Origin: DATKZM01 sp035527975
GTDB lineage: Bacteria > Pseudomonadota > Alphaproteobacteria > JAPULJ01
NCBI GenBank assembly: GCA_035527975.1
Contig: DATKZM010000088.1
Coordinates: 124,001 to 188,000, forward strand
Direction: 5' to 3'
DNA length: 64,000 nt
Position numbers and translations under genes: made by a program. Below, one piece after another: positions 16,191-24,974 of the stretch. Numbering within the stretch: position 1 is the stretch's first letter; each line of letters starts with the position of its first letter. The notes beneath the pieces were generated by a model. That model saw only the letters and a list, made by a program, of their open reading frames with translations. It had not been told where the DNA came from and made no database searches.

Positions 16191-17386
16191 GAGGCCGCCC
16201 CCAGCACGATGCTGCAATTGCTGCCGCCGAAGCCAAACGCATTTGCGAGAACATGGCGGACGGGACCGGTCTGGGTGCTGGTGAGGATGTGGCTTCGGAA
16301 GTCGGGGTCTACCTCGGCGAGGTTGAGGTTCCTGGGCTTGATCGCGTGCCGGATCGCCAGCCCGGCCAGCAAAATGCCGGTGATGCCGGCAGCGCCCAGC
16401 GTGTGGCCGGTCCCGCCCTTGGTCGAGCTCGCCGGCACGCCGGGCCCAAGCACCGCAAACACGGCGGCATCCTCCGCCCGGTCATTGAGCGGCGTGCCGG
16501 TGCCATGGAGGTTGACGTAGTCGATCTGGTCCGCCGTCAGATGCGAGCGCCGCAAGGCTTCGCGCATGGCGATTTGCGCGCCTGTTCCGTCGGGATTGGG
16601 CGCGGACATATGGTAGCCGTCGCTGCTTTCGCCGAAGCCGAGCAGGCGCAGATAGGGCCGATTGGATGGCCCAGGGTTGCCGGGTCGCTCGAGCAGGACG
16701 AAGCCCGCGGCCTCACCGATGGAGATGCCGGCGCGCGAGCGATCGTTGGGCCGGCACGGCTGCGCATCCAGCAACTCCAACGCCCCGAAGCCTCGCGCGG
16801 TCAGCCGGCACAGCGTGTCGACCCCGCCCACCACGGCAGCATCGCAGAAACCGGCCTCGATCAGCCGCGTCGCATCGATAAAGGCTCGGCTGCTCGACGA
16901 ACACGCCGTCGAGACGACCGCGGCCGCGCCGGTCAGCTGCAGCGCCAATCGGACGAAATCGGCGAGCGAGAAGTAGTCGTGGGTTTCCTTGAGATGGAAA
17001 TCCGCCGGCAACGCGCCGGTGACGCCATCGCGCGCTTCGTAGGCGGCCTCGGTCTGGCGAATGCCCGACGTGCTGGTCCCCAAGACGACGGCGATGCGGT
17101 GGGCGCCGTACCGCGCGCGCGCCGCCGCGATGTGTTCGGAAAACCCATCGGTTTCCAGCCCCATTTGCGCGAGGCGGTTGTTGCGGCAGTCGTAGTTCGA
17201 CAGCGCCGCGGGAAATGCCAGATCCTCCAGCCCCTCGACCCGGCCGATATGGGTGCCGACGTCAAGCCACGGCAAGTCGTTGGGACGCAGACCCGATTGT
17301 TCCGCGTGCATGGCCGCGGCCACCTCATCGAGGCCCCGCCCCATTGCGCAAACAAGGCTCGCAGCCGAGATATTGAGCGGTTCCAT
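16187..17386 (-). CDS. FabF-type beta-ketoacyl-ACP synthase
   Basis: A 399-residue condensing enzyme. The nucleophile is Cys162 in VVSTACSSSSRAFI, and the two catalytic histidines are His294 in NLHGTGTPLND and His328 in KGGTGHTLGAAG. The C-terminus NAFGFGGSNCSIVLG is typical. It should condense malonyl-ACP with the growing chain, as ApeO does together with its chain-length partner. The stop overlaps the chain-length factor start, and the MMPL exporter gene ends 8 bases upstream. Confidence 0.93.
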   Translation of the reverse strand: MEPLNISAASLVCAMGRGLDEVAAAMHAEQSGLRPNDLPWLDVGTHIGRVEGLEDLAFPAALSNYDCRNNRLAQMGLETDGFSEHIAAARARYGAHRIAVVLGTSTSGIRQTEAAYEARDGVTGALPADFHLKETHDYFSLADFVRLALQLTGAAAVVSTACSSSSRAFIDATRLIEAGFCDAAVVGGVDTLCRLTARGFGALELLDAQPCRPNDRSRAGISIGEAAGFVLLERPGNPGPSNRPYLRLLGFGESSDGYHMSAPNPDGTGAQIAMREALRRSHLTADQIDYVNLHGTGTPLNDRAEDAAVFAVLGPGVPASSTKGGTGHTLGAAGITGILLAGLAIRHAIKPRNLNLAEVDPDFRSHILTSTQTGPVRHVLANAFGFGGSNCSIVLGAAS

Positions 17387-17394
17387 TCGTCCGG

Positions 17395-19716
17395 TCAGTC
17401 CGTTGCCGTCAGAAACAGCCGGGTGACGAATAGCATTAGCGCCGTGCCAAGGGCGACCGTCAGCCCAATGCTGTGCAGCACCGGCAGCGCGGAGAAGGCC
17501 AGCACCGTGAACACGCCGACCGTGGTCAGCCCGCAGAGCGTGACCGCGCGGGTTGTGTTTTCCCCATCGCGGCCGCCGCCATGGTGTTGCAGGAACAAGG
17601 CGTAGTCGAGACCGATCCCGGCCACCACCAATAACGCCAGCAAATGAAAGACCGAAAGCGCAGCCCCCGCCAGGACCAGGATGGTTCCGGTCGCCGTGAC
17701 GGTGAATACCACCGGCGCGATCACGCGAAGAACGTCACGCGCGCGCCGCAATCCGATCGCCAGAACCAGAACACCAAGCGCGCCGCCGATCGCCAGCCAG
17801 TTAAGGGTCTCGCTCCGATAGCCGGCGACCAGCGCGTCGGCCTCGTGCTTCAGATCCAGCACGCGCGCGCCCACCGATGTGAGTGCTGGCGCGGCCCTCA
17901 ACGCCGCGACCGGGATCGGGCCGCCGCGAAACACAATCATCGCATACCAGGCGCCGCGGCTCCGAAAGAGCATCGCGTTCAGGCGCTGCGCCACGGCACC
18001 CGATAGGGTTTGCAGCGTCGCCGGATCGCCTGCCCTCGCCGCCGCAACGTTGCCAAGGAACCCGGCGAAGGCATCCTTGCGGAATGGCAGGCCCACAAGG
18101 GCATCCGCCAGATTTCGCGCAAGCGCGGCGTCGCCGGGCAACATCGACCGGCGGCGGGCCTGGGTGCGCGCGCTGGGCAGATAGTTCGACGGCGCCTCAT
18201 ATGCCACCAATGCGCCCGCACGGCGAAGCGCCTCCAGATGAGCCGACGCGGTCTCGCTTTTCCGCAGCACGGTTTCCGCATCCGGCCCCGCGATCACGAT
18301 CATGTAGCGCGTATCGGGCACGCTCAGCTCGGCGCGCAATGCGCGGTCGAGGCGCAGCTGTTCGGCGGGCAGCGGGCTCAGCCGGGCAAGATTGTCCTCC
18401 CACAGCCGCGCCGGCCCCAATGCCGCCCAGGCAATGCCGCCCAGCAGCAGGGCAATTGATGCGGCGCGCACAAACCCCACCTGTCGTCCTCCGACGAGCC
18501 GGCGCCAAGGCAGATCGGGGACGAAGACGCGCGGCTCGGCCGGCATCAAATATGGCAGCAGCCAGCGCGTCGCCGCCGCCGCGACCAGCAAGCCGGCGAT
18601 GCTCATCACGCCGAGCTGTGCCAGGCCCGGAAAGCTCGACAGCACGAACGGCAGGAAGGCGGCCGAGGTCGTCAGCGCGCTCAACCGCAACACCGGCCAG
18701 ATGCGCCGCGCGGCCGCGGGCGCGCCGCTTTGCCCGCCTGAATGGCAGGCCAGATGCAGCGGATAGTCGATCGCGATCCCCAGCAGGGTGGCGCCGAATG
18801 TCAGGGTGATGCCGTGGATATTGCCGAAGATGAGCTGCACCGCGGCGGCCCCGCCGATGATCCCCGACACCAGCGGAACGCCCAGCGCGACGATCACGAA
18901 CGCCGACCGCATCACAGCGACCAGAATGAGCAGGACGAGGATGGAGGCAGCCGTGGTCAATAGGATCATGTCCGAGCGGATCTGCTCGCGCGCCGCAACG
19001 GCGAACACGCCGGGCCCGCTCAGTTCCAGGCGCAGGCGCACAGCCTTGGAACCCGGGCCTGGCTGCGCTGCCCATCGCCGGAGCTGGGCGAGTGCGTCGG
19101 CTTGCGCGTTCAGATCGAAACCCCGCGCCCTGGTGCGCGCCACCAGCAGCGCGCTCTTGGCGTCTTTGGAAAACCAAACGCCGTGACGCTGCGCAATCTG
19201 CTGACCTGCGCCGAGTTGCTTGACGATCCGCTGCACGCGGCCGGTCGGATCCGCGAACAGCAGCTCCTTGGTGGCGATGCCCATCGAGGTCGCCAAAACG
19301 GCTCTCAGGCTCTCCAGGCCGGCGCGCAGCGATTTGGTTTCAAACTCCGACGCGCCGATCTCCGGATTGAGGACATAGCGAAATCGCAAGAGCCAGGCGA
19401 GCGAGGCGCGATCGACAATCGAACGCCCGTTGGCCACGAAGACGAACCGCGCGTCGCCGCGGATCTGCCCGGCCAGCCGGTCGCTGGCACGGGCGAGCGA
19501 TGCGGCCGGCGCGCCCGACAGACGGATCATAACGATGTTCGAGGCCGGACCGCTGCGCAGCCGATCTAGCACGAACGCCGCATCGGCGTTCTGCGCGCGG
19601 GGCATGAAGAAGCCCATATCGGTGCGCAGATCGGCGCGGCCCGCCACCAACACAGAGAGCCCGGCGACACCCGCGATGACACCCGCGAGTAGGACCAGCC
19701 GGGCGCGCACGGTCAT
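17395..19716 (-). CDS. MMPL/RND-superfamily lipid exporter (COG4258-like)
   Basis: A 773-residue inner-membrane protein with the RND half-repeat layout: one N-terminal helix, a large periplasmic loop, a block of about five helices near 235-390, a second helix-loop unit starting after about 410, and a final block from about 640. The segment TLTFGATLLGIAIDYPLHL and its counterpart LLVVAGIGLDYALFLQHHGG carry the acidic residues expected for proton coupling. Homologues sit in aryl polyene and hopanoid loci and are thought to move lipid-like products. The ATG follows an unusual stop-start repeat (19713-19770). Confidence 0.9.
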   Translation of the reverse strand: MTVRARLVLLAGVIAGVAGLSVLVAGRADLRTDMGFFMPRAQNADAAFVLDRLRSGPASNIVMIRLSGAPAASLARASDRLAGQIRGDARFVFVANGRSIVDRASLAWLLRFRYVLNPEIGASEFETKSLRAGLESLRAVLATSMGIATKELLFADPTGRVQRIVKQLGAGQQIAQRHGVWFSKDAKSALLVARTRARGFDLNAQADALAQLRRWAAQPGPGSKAVRLRLELSGPGVFAVAAREQIRSDMILLTTAASILVLLILVAVMRSAFVIVALGVPLVSGIIGGAAAVQLIFGNIHGITLTFGATLLGIAIDYPLHLACHSGGQSGAPAAARRIWPVLRLSALTTSAAFLPFVLSSFPGLAQLGVMSIAGLLVAAAATRWLLPYLMPAEPRVFVPDLPWRRLVGGRQVGFVRAASIALLLGGIAWAALGPARLWEDNLARLSPLPAEQLRLDRALRAELSVPDTRYMIVIAGPDAETVLRKSETASAHLEALRRAGALVAYEAPSNYLPSARTQARRRSMLPGDAALARNLADALVGLPFRKDAFAGFLGNVAAARAGDPATLQTLSGAVAQRLNAMLFRSRGAWYAMIVFRGGPIPVAALRAAPALTSVGARVLDLKHEADALVAGYRSETLNWLAIGGALGVLVLAIGLRRARDVLRVIAPVVFTVTATGTILVLAGAALSVFHLLALLVVAGIGLDYALFLQHHGGGRDGENTTRAVTLCGLTTVGVFTVLAFSALPVLHSIGLTVALGTALMLFVTRLFLTATD

Positions 19717-19770
19717 TTATCGAGCGCTCATTTGTCTAGCGCTCATTTGTCTAGCACTCATTTATCAAGT
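19713..19770 (-). repeat. 15-base tandem repeat of the LolA stop codon forming a stop-start relay
   Basis: Read leftward, the LolA-like gene ends Val-Leu-Asp-Lys-TGA, and this 15-base unit recurs in frame three more times, each again encoding (Val/Ala)-Leu-Asp-Lys-stop. In another frame the first AAATGA opens a 14-codon ORF reading MSARQ, MSARQ, MSAR and then TAA, directly followed by the ATG of the MMPL gene. The last unit differs at the base that turns CAA into TAA. The array therefore links the two genes by overlapping stops and starts. Confidence 0.85.
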
Positions 19771-20375
19771 ACCTGGACCACGATCCGGTCGCCATCGGGT
19801 TGACGGATCTCAAAGCGGCCCGGGCGTCCTGCTGCCCCTTCAACGGTGATGCGCAGGCCAGCCTGGCGCGCACCGCCGGATCGGGGGGTCAGAACCATCG
19901 ACCAGGCGGCCCGGGTTCCTTGAACGCGAACCTCGAAATGCCGTTGCAAGGCTTCAAGGTCGCCCAGCAATGTTGCGCGGAGCGCCGTGATGAGGCTGTT
20001 GAGCTGCGGGATCTCGCTCAGCCTGAGACTTTGCACGCCGACCCCGCCCTCGCGCTCGATGGTCAGGCTGTCGCCCTCGATCACCATCGTCTCCTTCTGC
20101 GGCGTGAGGGCGATCTTCACCAGTCGATCGGGCGCTTGATAAGCCATTGTGCCGGTCACCACGACGGGTTCGGTCATGGTCTTGAGATGACGCTCCTCGC
20201 GATACCTGACGCTCCCCGATCGTGTCTTGGCGAGCTCGACCATGAGCGCGCGCAGCGACCATTGCTCCGCCGCCGCAACCGGACCAGCCGAACCGATGAG
20301 CGCTATGGCGGCGACGGCGCATATCAACAGCGCGGAAACGGCCCGCATCATCGCTGGCGCCGGCTTAGGCTGCAT
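19758..20375 (-). CDS. LolA-like outer-membrane lipoprotein carrier family protein
   Basis: A signal peptide (core ALLICAVAAIALIGSAGPVAA) is followed by a LolA/LolB-fold domain: WSLRALMVELAKTRSGSVRY, the strand EERHLKTMTEPVVVTGTMAY, then QAPDRLVKIALTPQKETMVI and RFEIRQPDGDRIVVQVLDK at the end. COG2834-type proteins of this form accompany MMPL exporters in aryl polyene loci and probably bind the lipid in the periplasm. The start at 20375 overlaps the acyltransferase stop; ATGs at 20351 and 20348 are also possible. Its 3' end is the origin of the tandem repeat. Confidence 0.85.
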   Translation of the reverse strand: MQPKPAPAMMRAVSALLICAVAAIALIGSAGPVAAAEQWSLRALMVELAKTRSGSVRYREERHLKTMTEPVVVTGTMAYQAPDRLVKIALTPQKETMVIEGDSLTIEREGGVGVQSLRLSEIPQLNSLITALRATLLGDLEALQRHFEVRVQGTRAAWSMVLTPRSGGARQAGLRITVEGAAGRPGRFEIRQPDGDRIVVQVLDK

Positions 20376-21252
20376 TCCAAAAATCATAGAAGTTGAACCA
20401 GTTGTAGGGGGCATCGCGGCAATAATGCTCGACCCGCGCGGCGTACCGGGTGATCAAATCGCGCAGCTCTTCCTCGTTTCGGGGGTTCACGGGCCCGGTC
20501 ACGAAGGGCTCGAAGGTGATCTCATATTTCCGGCCGCCCTTGTGAAGCGCGAAGAAAAGAAAGACCGGAACCTGCATCACCCCGATCAGCCGCATTGGCC
20601 ACACCGGAAACGGGGCCGGCTGGCCAAAAAACTCAACCTCGACAGCGCTTCCATCGGCGAACAAGCGGTCGCCGAGCACGCCGACGAACCCACCCTTGCC
20701 GACGAAATCGTTAGCGGCGATCATGGCGGCGGGCGTTCCAAGCGGGATCAGCTGATCGGCAATGCCGGGGTTGAGGCGCTCAAATATTTTGTCGAGCATC
20801 TGCGAGTTGTGCTCGTAATAGAGCGCCTTGACGGGGACGCCCTTTTTATTTGCGCCAAGACTGCGCAGCGCCTCGAAACTGCCGAGATGACTACCGAGCA
20901 ACAAACACCCCTTGTCCTGCATAGACAGCGCATCGAGGTGCTGGTCTCCGGTGACCGTGATGTCCAGACGATCGAACCGATCGGTCAGAAAGAAGACGCG
21001 GTCCATGATGGTAGTCGAGAAGGTGTAGTAGTGCCGCAGCACTTCGGTGAAGCTTGGGCGCCGACCGAATACCCGCGCCAGATACTGACGCGAGGCGGCG
21101 GACGCCTTCGTTGAGAAGATCACGAAATAGAGCGCGATCGGTCCGAGCAGGATCCGCCCGGCGCCGCGCCCCAAAGTGAGAACATACCAGACCATAAACC
21201 GCGTCACTGCGGGGATGCCTCTTTCGGACTGCGCTGCCCATGCCTCGTTCAT
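20365..21252 (-). CDS. LpxL/HtrB-like acyltransferase
   Basis: A 295-residue protein of the lysophospholipid/lipid A acyltransferase fold (COG4261-like). One N-terminal hydrophobic segment (VWYVLTLGRGAGRILLGPIA) is followed by LLLGSHLGSFEALRSLG, where the His-x4-Glu pair is the catalytic motif. FVGVLGDRLFADGSAVEVEF and APYNWFNFYDFWN complete the family pattern. It should move the finished acyl chain from ACP to a lipid or glycerol acceptor at the inner membrane. The ATG at 21252 is favoured by a GGGGGAG site 8 bases upstream. Confidence 0.88.
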   Translation of the reverse strand: MNEAWAAQSERGIPAVTRFMVWYVLTLGRGAGRILLGPIALYFVIFSTKASAASRQYLARVFGRRPSFTEVLRHYYTFSTTIMDRVFFLTDRFDRLDITVTGDQHLDALSMQDKGCLLLGSHLGSFEALRSLGANKKGVPVKALYYEHNSQMLDKIFERLNPGIADQLIPLGTPAAMIAANDFVGKGGFVGVLGDRLFADGSAVEVEFFGQPAPFPVWPMRLIGVMQVPVFLFFALHKGGRKYEITFEPFVTGPVNPRNEEELRDLITRYAARVEHYCRDAPYNWFNFYDFWNAA

Positions 21253-21352
21253 GGTCGGCGCTCCCCCGCATCGATGGGTCCGCCGCGGTCTGGTCCAAGG
21301 CCTGTAGGACGGCCTGGGCGGATCGGCGGGAAGCATGACAAGGTCTGGGCCA

Positions 21353-21658
21353 TTACGCCGTTTCCTCCGGCGCAATGCGAAAAATGCCCGAAATCAACGG
21401 AACCTCGCCAATGTGACAGGCAACCTCGATCCGGCCGCCGGCGATCGGACGCAAGCGGATCGAAAACTCAGTTTCGGCCATCAGCGGGCGGTGGAATTTC
21501 ATCCGTACAACCTCTGCGATCCGCCATTGCGCCCTCGCCTCGGCGGTGCGGATCACCACGTCCAGCAACACCGCGCCGGGCACCACAGGCCGTCCGGGGA
21601 AATGCCCCGCCAAAGCCGGGTGATCGCCGGCGATCGCTGCCGTCTCCTCGATCATCAT
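21353..21658 (-). CDS. Short hotdog-fold dehydratase (ApeI/FabZ-like)
   Basis: A 101-residue protein carrying the FabZ-type signature HPALAGHFPGRPVVPGAVLLD, including the catalytic-site histidine region GHFPGRPVVPG, and REFxx-type strand RMKFHRPLMAETEF. It should dehydrate 3-hydroxyacyl-ACP, working alongside the second dehydratase at 14965. Its ATG overlaps the ligase stop as ATGA, so the two are translationally coupled. Length matches the short ApeI-type dehydratases rather than the 150-residue FabZ. Confidence 0.85.
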   Translation of the reverse strand: MMIEETAAIAGDHPALAGHFPGRPVVPGAVLLDVVIRTAEARAQWRIAEVVRMKFHRPLMAETEFSIRLRPIAGGRIEVACHIGEVPLISGIFRIAPEETA

Positions 21659-23025
21659 TCTCCCGGCTCCCGCGCCACCTGAACGGGTGTTTGAGCCGCC
21701 GATCGAGCCAGGGCGCGCAACTCGGCGTAGCGTACTTTTCCGGTGCCGGTCCGCGGAATGCGCGCAACCCGTATCAGCGGACGCGGCACGAATGTGCTGG
21801 CAACCCTGGCGCGCAACTCGCGGCGTATCCGGTCGACGTCGCCATGCTCTATGACCACGCAAGCCGTCAGGCGCTGTTTGGCGGGTGCGTCGTCGTCGCC
21901 CGGCGGCAAATAGACGCCGTCGAGCACGCCGTCAATGCTGTTCAGCGCAGCGTCGAGACCGCTCAGCGAAGCGCGCTTGCCCGCGACTTTCACGATGTCG
22001 TTGCAGCGCCCCTTGAATTTGACGGTGAGGTCCGAGAGGCGCTGAAAGCTGTCCGCCATTATCACGGGTTCGGTCAGATGCGCCGCATCGACCCGCATCC
22101 CGTCCCTGGTTGCCCGAAGGTGCATGCCTCGCGGCAAGGTCCAGGCATCGCCGGCCACGGTGCGGCGGGTTCCGATCAATCCAATCTCGGTGCAGCCATA
22201 GACTTCCATCACGGGCGCGCCCAACATGGCTTCGGCCTCGGCCGCGAGGCTTGTCTGCAAGGGTGCGGTCGCCGACAACACCAATGAGACGTCCGGTGTG
22301 CTCACACGGCTTTCCACAAGCACGCGCAGATGTACGGGGGTCGTGACCAAAACCCGCGGCGAGGGGATCTGCTCCAGCGCCACCACGACATCGGCGGGAT
22401 AGAGCGGGATCGTTGTGTTGATCGCGGCCTGGCGACAGAGCGTCAGGAAAACCGCCGTCTCAAAACCATACGCGTGTTGCGAGGGGACCGTGGCCACCAT
22501 GTTGAACGCGCCCAGCCGGTCGAACCCGAAGGCGTCCGCGTAATGCTCGACCCCCGTCGTCATCCACTTCCAGGTCCGAATTGTGGGAACCGGCTTGCCG
22601 GTCGAACCGGAACTGAAAACCGCGGCGACCGGCGCGTCCGGCACCGGGCGCGGAAACTCCGGTCCGGGTCCGCCGGACACCCCGTCGAACGCGACGGTCA
22701 TCTCGTTGAGACCTCCGGCATCTTGCGGGCGATCGGTCACGAACAGCACGCCTGGATGGCCGGCGGCGAGCTCAGACAGAACGCGCGCATCCGAAGCGTG
22801 GGGCAGTAGCGCCGCTTCGCCGCGCATCAATGTCGCAACGAACACCACCAGGAAGTGATACTGGTCCGAACAGCAATTGGCGATTCGGCCCCCGCCAGGC
22901 ATGTCTTGTGCCAGCCGCGCGGCATCCCTCAGCAGTCCATCGCGCGAGATCGCCCGGCCGTCCCGCCAGGCAATAATCCGGTCGGTGCTATCGAGATGCG
23001 GGGGTATGTCTTGATTGGGTGCCAT
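21655..23025 (-). CDS. AMP-dependent acyl/aryl-ACP ligase (ANL superfamily, ApeH-like)
   Basis: A 456-residue adenylating enzyme. The phosphate-binding loop AAVFSSGSTGKPVPTIRTW, the VYGCTEIGLIGTRR motif and LTVKFKGRCNDIVKVAGKR, which holds the hinge Asp region, appear in order. The C-terminal lysine segment is RIPRTGTGKVRYAEL. In aryl polyene loci this ligase activates the aromatic acid starter and loads it on ACP. The ATG at 23025 (MAPNQDIPPH) is chosen; the longer frame to 23106 adds a basic, unlikely extension. Confidence 0.88.
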   Translation of the reverse strand: MAPNQDIPPHLDSTDRIIAWRDGRAISRDGLLRDAARLAQDMPGGGRIANCCSDQYHFLVVFVATLMRGEAALLPHASDARVLSELAAGHPGVLFVTDRPQDAGGLNEMTVAFDGVSGGPGPEFPRPVPDAPVAAVFSSGSTGKPVPTIRTWKWMTTGVEHYADAFGFDRLGAFNMVATVPSQHAYGFETAVFLTLCRQAAINTTIPLYPADVVVALEQIPSPRVLVTTPVHLRVLVESRVSTPDVSLVLSATAPLQTSLAAEAEAMLGAPVMEVYGCTEIGLIGTRRTVAGDAWTLPRGMHLRATRDGMRVDAAHLTEPVIMADSFQRLSDLTVKFKGRCNDIVKVAGKRASLSGLDAALNSIDGVLDGVYLPPGDDDAPAKQRLTACVVIEHGDVDRIRRELRARVASTFVPRPLIRVARIPRTGTGKVRYAELRALARSAAQTPVQVAREPGE

Positions 23026-23200
23026 AGTATCGCGGCCGGGGTAGTGCGGCTGGCGTATCGCCGCTGGCGAGCTCCGCTCGGACCAAGTTCCACTGACCGG
23101 ACCCAATCCTGCTTCGAAACGCGGCGTTCTGCTGCCCGGCCAATACTACTGCCGCCCGCGAACTTTGGCGATCCGATTGATGATGCCGAGGCGCGCCCAG

Positions 23201-23488
23201 CTATTTGCGCCGGTTGGTCTGAATGAAATGGGTGAGCGAACGAAGCGAGGTAAAGCGCGTCTCGTTGTCGTCATCCTCGGAGCTGATCTTGATCCCATAG
23301 CGCTGGTCGATCGCCAGAGCGAGCTCCAGAGCGTCGATCGAATCGAGGCCCGGACCCTCGTCGCCAAACAGCGGGGCATCAATGCCGATCTCGCCGGGTT
23401 TGAGCTCCAGCTCGAGGGTCGAAACGATCAGTTCGGCCACTTCGGCCTGCAGATCTTCTGCTGCGGCGTATTCCGGTTTCACGTCCAT
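23201..23488 (-). CDS. Acyl carrier protein
   Basis: A 95-residue acidic protein with the phosphopantetheine attachment motif GPGLDSIDALELALAI; Ser50 is the attachment site. The helix-rich N-terminus and acidic C-terminus match type II ACPs of fatty-acid-like pathways. It lies at the head of the leftward biosynthetic operon, downstream of the flavoprotein, and should carry the growing chain. About 175 bases without a gene separate it from the ligase. Many aryl polyene loci have two ACPs; only this one is visible here. Confidence 0.93.
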   Translation of the reverse strand: MDVKPEYAAAEDLQAEVAELIVSTLELELKPGEIGIDAPLFGDEGPGLDSIDALELALAIDQRYGIKISSEDDDNETRFTSLRSLTHFIQTNRRK

Positions 23489-23667
23489 GGCGCTTTGCTG
23501 CTTCGCCCTGTGATCTATGCGGCTGGTGACAATCGGAAACCGAAAGACAACGGCAGCTCCGGATTTCCAGCACCGCCAATACTACCATGGGTTAGTTCAT
23601 AATCCGTCAACGCCCGCTGCTGCGATTGCGTGCGCGTCATATTGTACGGCTATTCCAGTTTATGCGG

Positions 23668-24963
23668 CTACTTCAGTCGATTATCAAAGTCGCGTTTCGC
23701 GGGAACATCCCCGGCCTTCGACCTGATCAGTCGAGTGCAGTTGTATATTATCTTGTAGAGACCAAGGGAAACCCAAAACCGCGTGGCGCTGTGGACGTCC
23801 CCGGCAAGCCGCGACAGGATGGCCGACCGCATGCCCAGAAGGTTGTTCGGCCTCATGAACAGCGCCTTGGTCGCAGGCTCGTTGAAGCGCTCGATGAACC
23901 AGCTGTAGTTTCGGATCGCTCGTTTGGTCCGGCGCTCGTGCCGGCGCAGGCTCGCCTTGCCCCTTTGCGGATCGCGGAGATAAGCGTCGATCGCGCCGGC
24001 CGCCGACGCCGCGCCGTCCATCGCCAGGAATACACCGCTGGAAAAGACCGGATCGATGAAGGCATACGCATCGCCGACCAGCATGAACCGTTCGCCCCAC
24101 ATGCGCCGGCAAATATAGGAAAAATTTCCGGTGGCGGTCGCGGGCAAGACCATCTCGGCGTGACGCATCCGCGCCGCCACGGCGGGGCTGAGCGCAATCG
24201 ATTGGCGCAACTGTTCTTCGGGGGTCTGTTCCTGGTTCTGGAAATAGCTCGGCGCGGCGACGACGCCGACACTGGTGATGTCGTCGCGCAGGGGGATCGT
24301 CCAAATCCAGCCGCGCTCGAACCAGTGGATGCCGATATTTCCCGCGCCCGCTCCTTCGCTGCGGCGGACTCCCGTGAAATGCGAGAACAGCGCCGCGCTC
24401 TTGTGCGTGGGGTGGCGTTCCTTCAGCGACAAGGCACGTCCCAAAAGCGTGTCGCGGCCCGACGCATCCACCACAAACCTCGCGGTCCAGCGCGCGGCCG
24501 TATCGTTCGGCCCGGCCGTGTCGACGATCACCGCGTCGGGGTGGTCGAGGTCCAGCTGCGTGACCCTCGTTTCCTCCACGACATGAACACCGTGTTTCGC
24601 GGCGTTTCTGAGCAGCAGCTCGTCGAGGTCCGATCGCTTGACCTGAAAAGCCGATGGCGGCGTCGGCGCGCGCGCGTCGCGGAAGGCGAACGAAATGCCG
24701 CTCTCGTCGCTTGGAACCGAAAAATCGATGCCGTTCTTGACGACGCCGATCTTTCGCACCTCGTCCAGGACGGACAATCGCTCGAATATCGGCAAGTTCC
24801 ACGGCAACAGGGATTCGCCGATATGAAAGCGCGGATGTTTGTCCTTCTCGACGAGCGCGACATTCCATCCCTGGTCACTGAGCAGCGTCGACGCGGTTGA
24901 CCCGGCCGGACCACCGCCGACGACCACCACATCATACGGCTCTGCTGATTCTTGTGTCGTCAT
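23668..24963 (-). CDS. FAD-dependent monooxygenase of the flavin halogenase type
   Basis: A 431-residue flavoprotein. The FAD-binding motif VVVVGGGPAGSTASTLL is at 12-28, followed by HIGESLLPWNLPIFERL. The halogenase signature W-x-W-x-I-P is exact at 219-224 (WIWTIP), and the F-x-x-P-x-x-S-x-G motif is present at 302-310 (FIDPVFSSG). Lys76 in GVVKNG lies where halogenases have the halide-directing lysine. Xanthomonadin and some aryl polyene loci carry such enzymes, which could chlorinate or brominate the aromatic head. Relatives without halogenating activity also share these motifs. Confidence 0.85.
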   Translation of the reverse strand: MTTQESAEPYDVVVVGGGPAGSTASTLLSDQGWNVALVEKDKHPRFHIGESLLPWNLPIFERLSVLDEVRKIGVVKNGIDFSVPSDESGISFAFRDARAPTPPSAFQVKRSDLDELLLRNAAKHGVHVVEETRVTQLDLDHPDAVIVDTAGPNDTAARWTARFVVDASGRDTLLGRALSLKERHPTHKSAALFSHFTGVRRSEGAGAGNIGIHWFERGWIWTIPLRDDITSVGVVAAPSYFQNQEQTPEEQLRQSIALSPAVAARMRHAEMVLPATATGNFSYICRRMWGERFMLVGDAYAFIDPVFSSGVFLAMDGAASAAGAIDAYLRDPQRGKASLRRHERRTKRAIRNYSWFIERFNEPATKALFMRPNNLLGMRSAILSRLAGDVHSATRFWVSLGLYKIIYNCTRLIRSKAGDVPAKRDFDNRLK

Positions 24964-24974
24964 GATCCAGTCGC

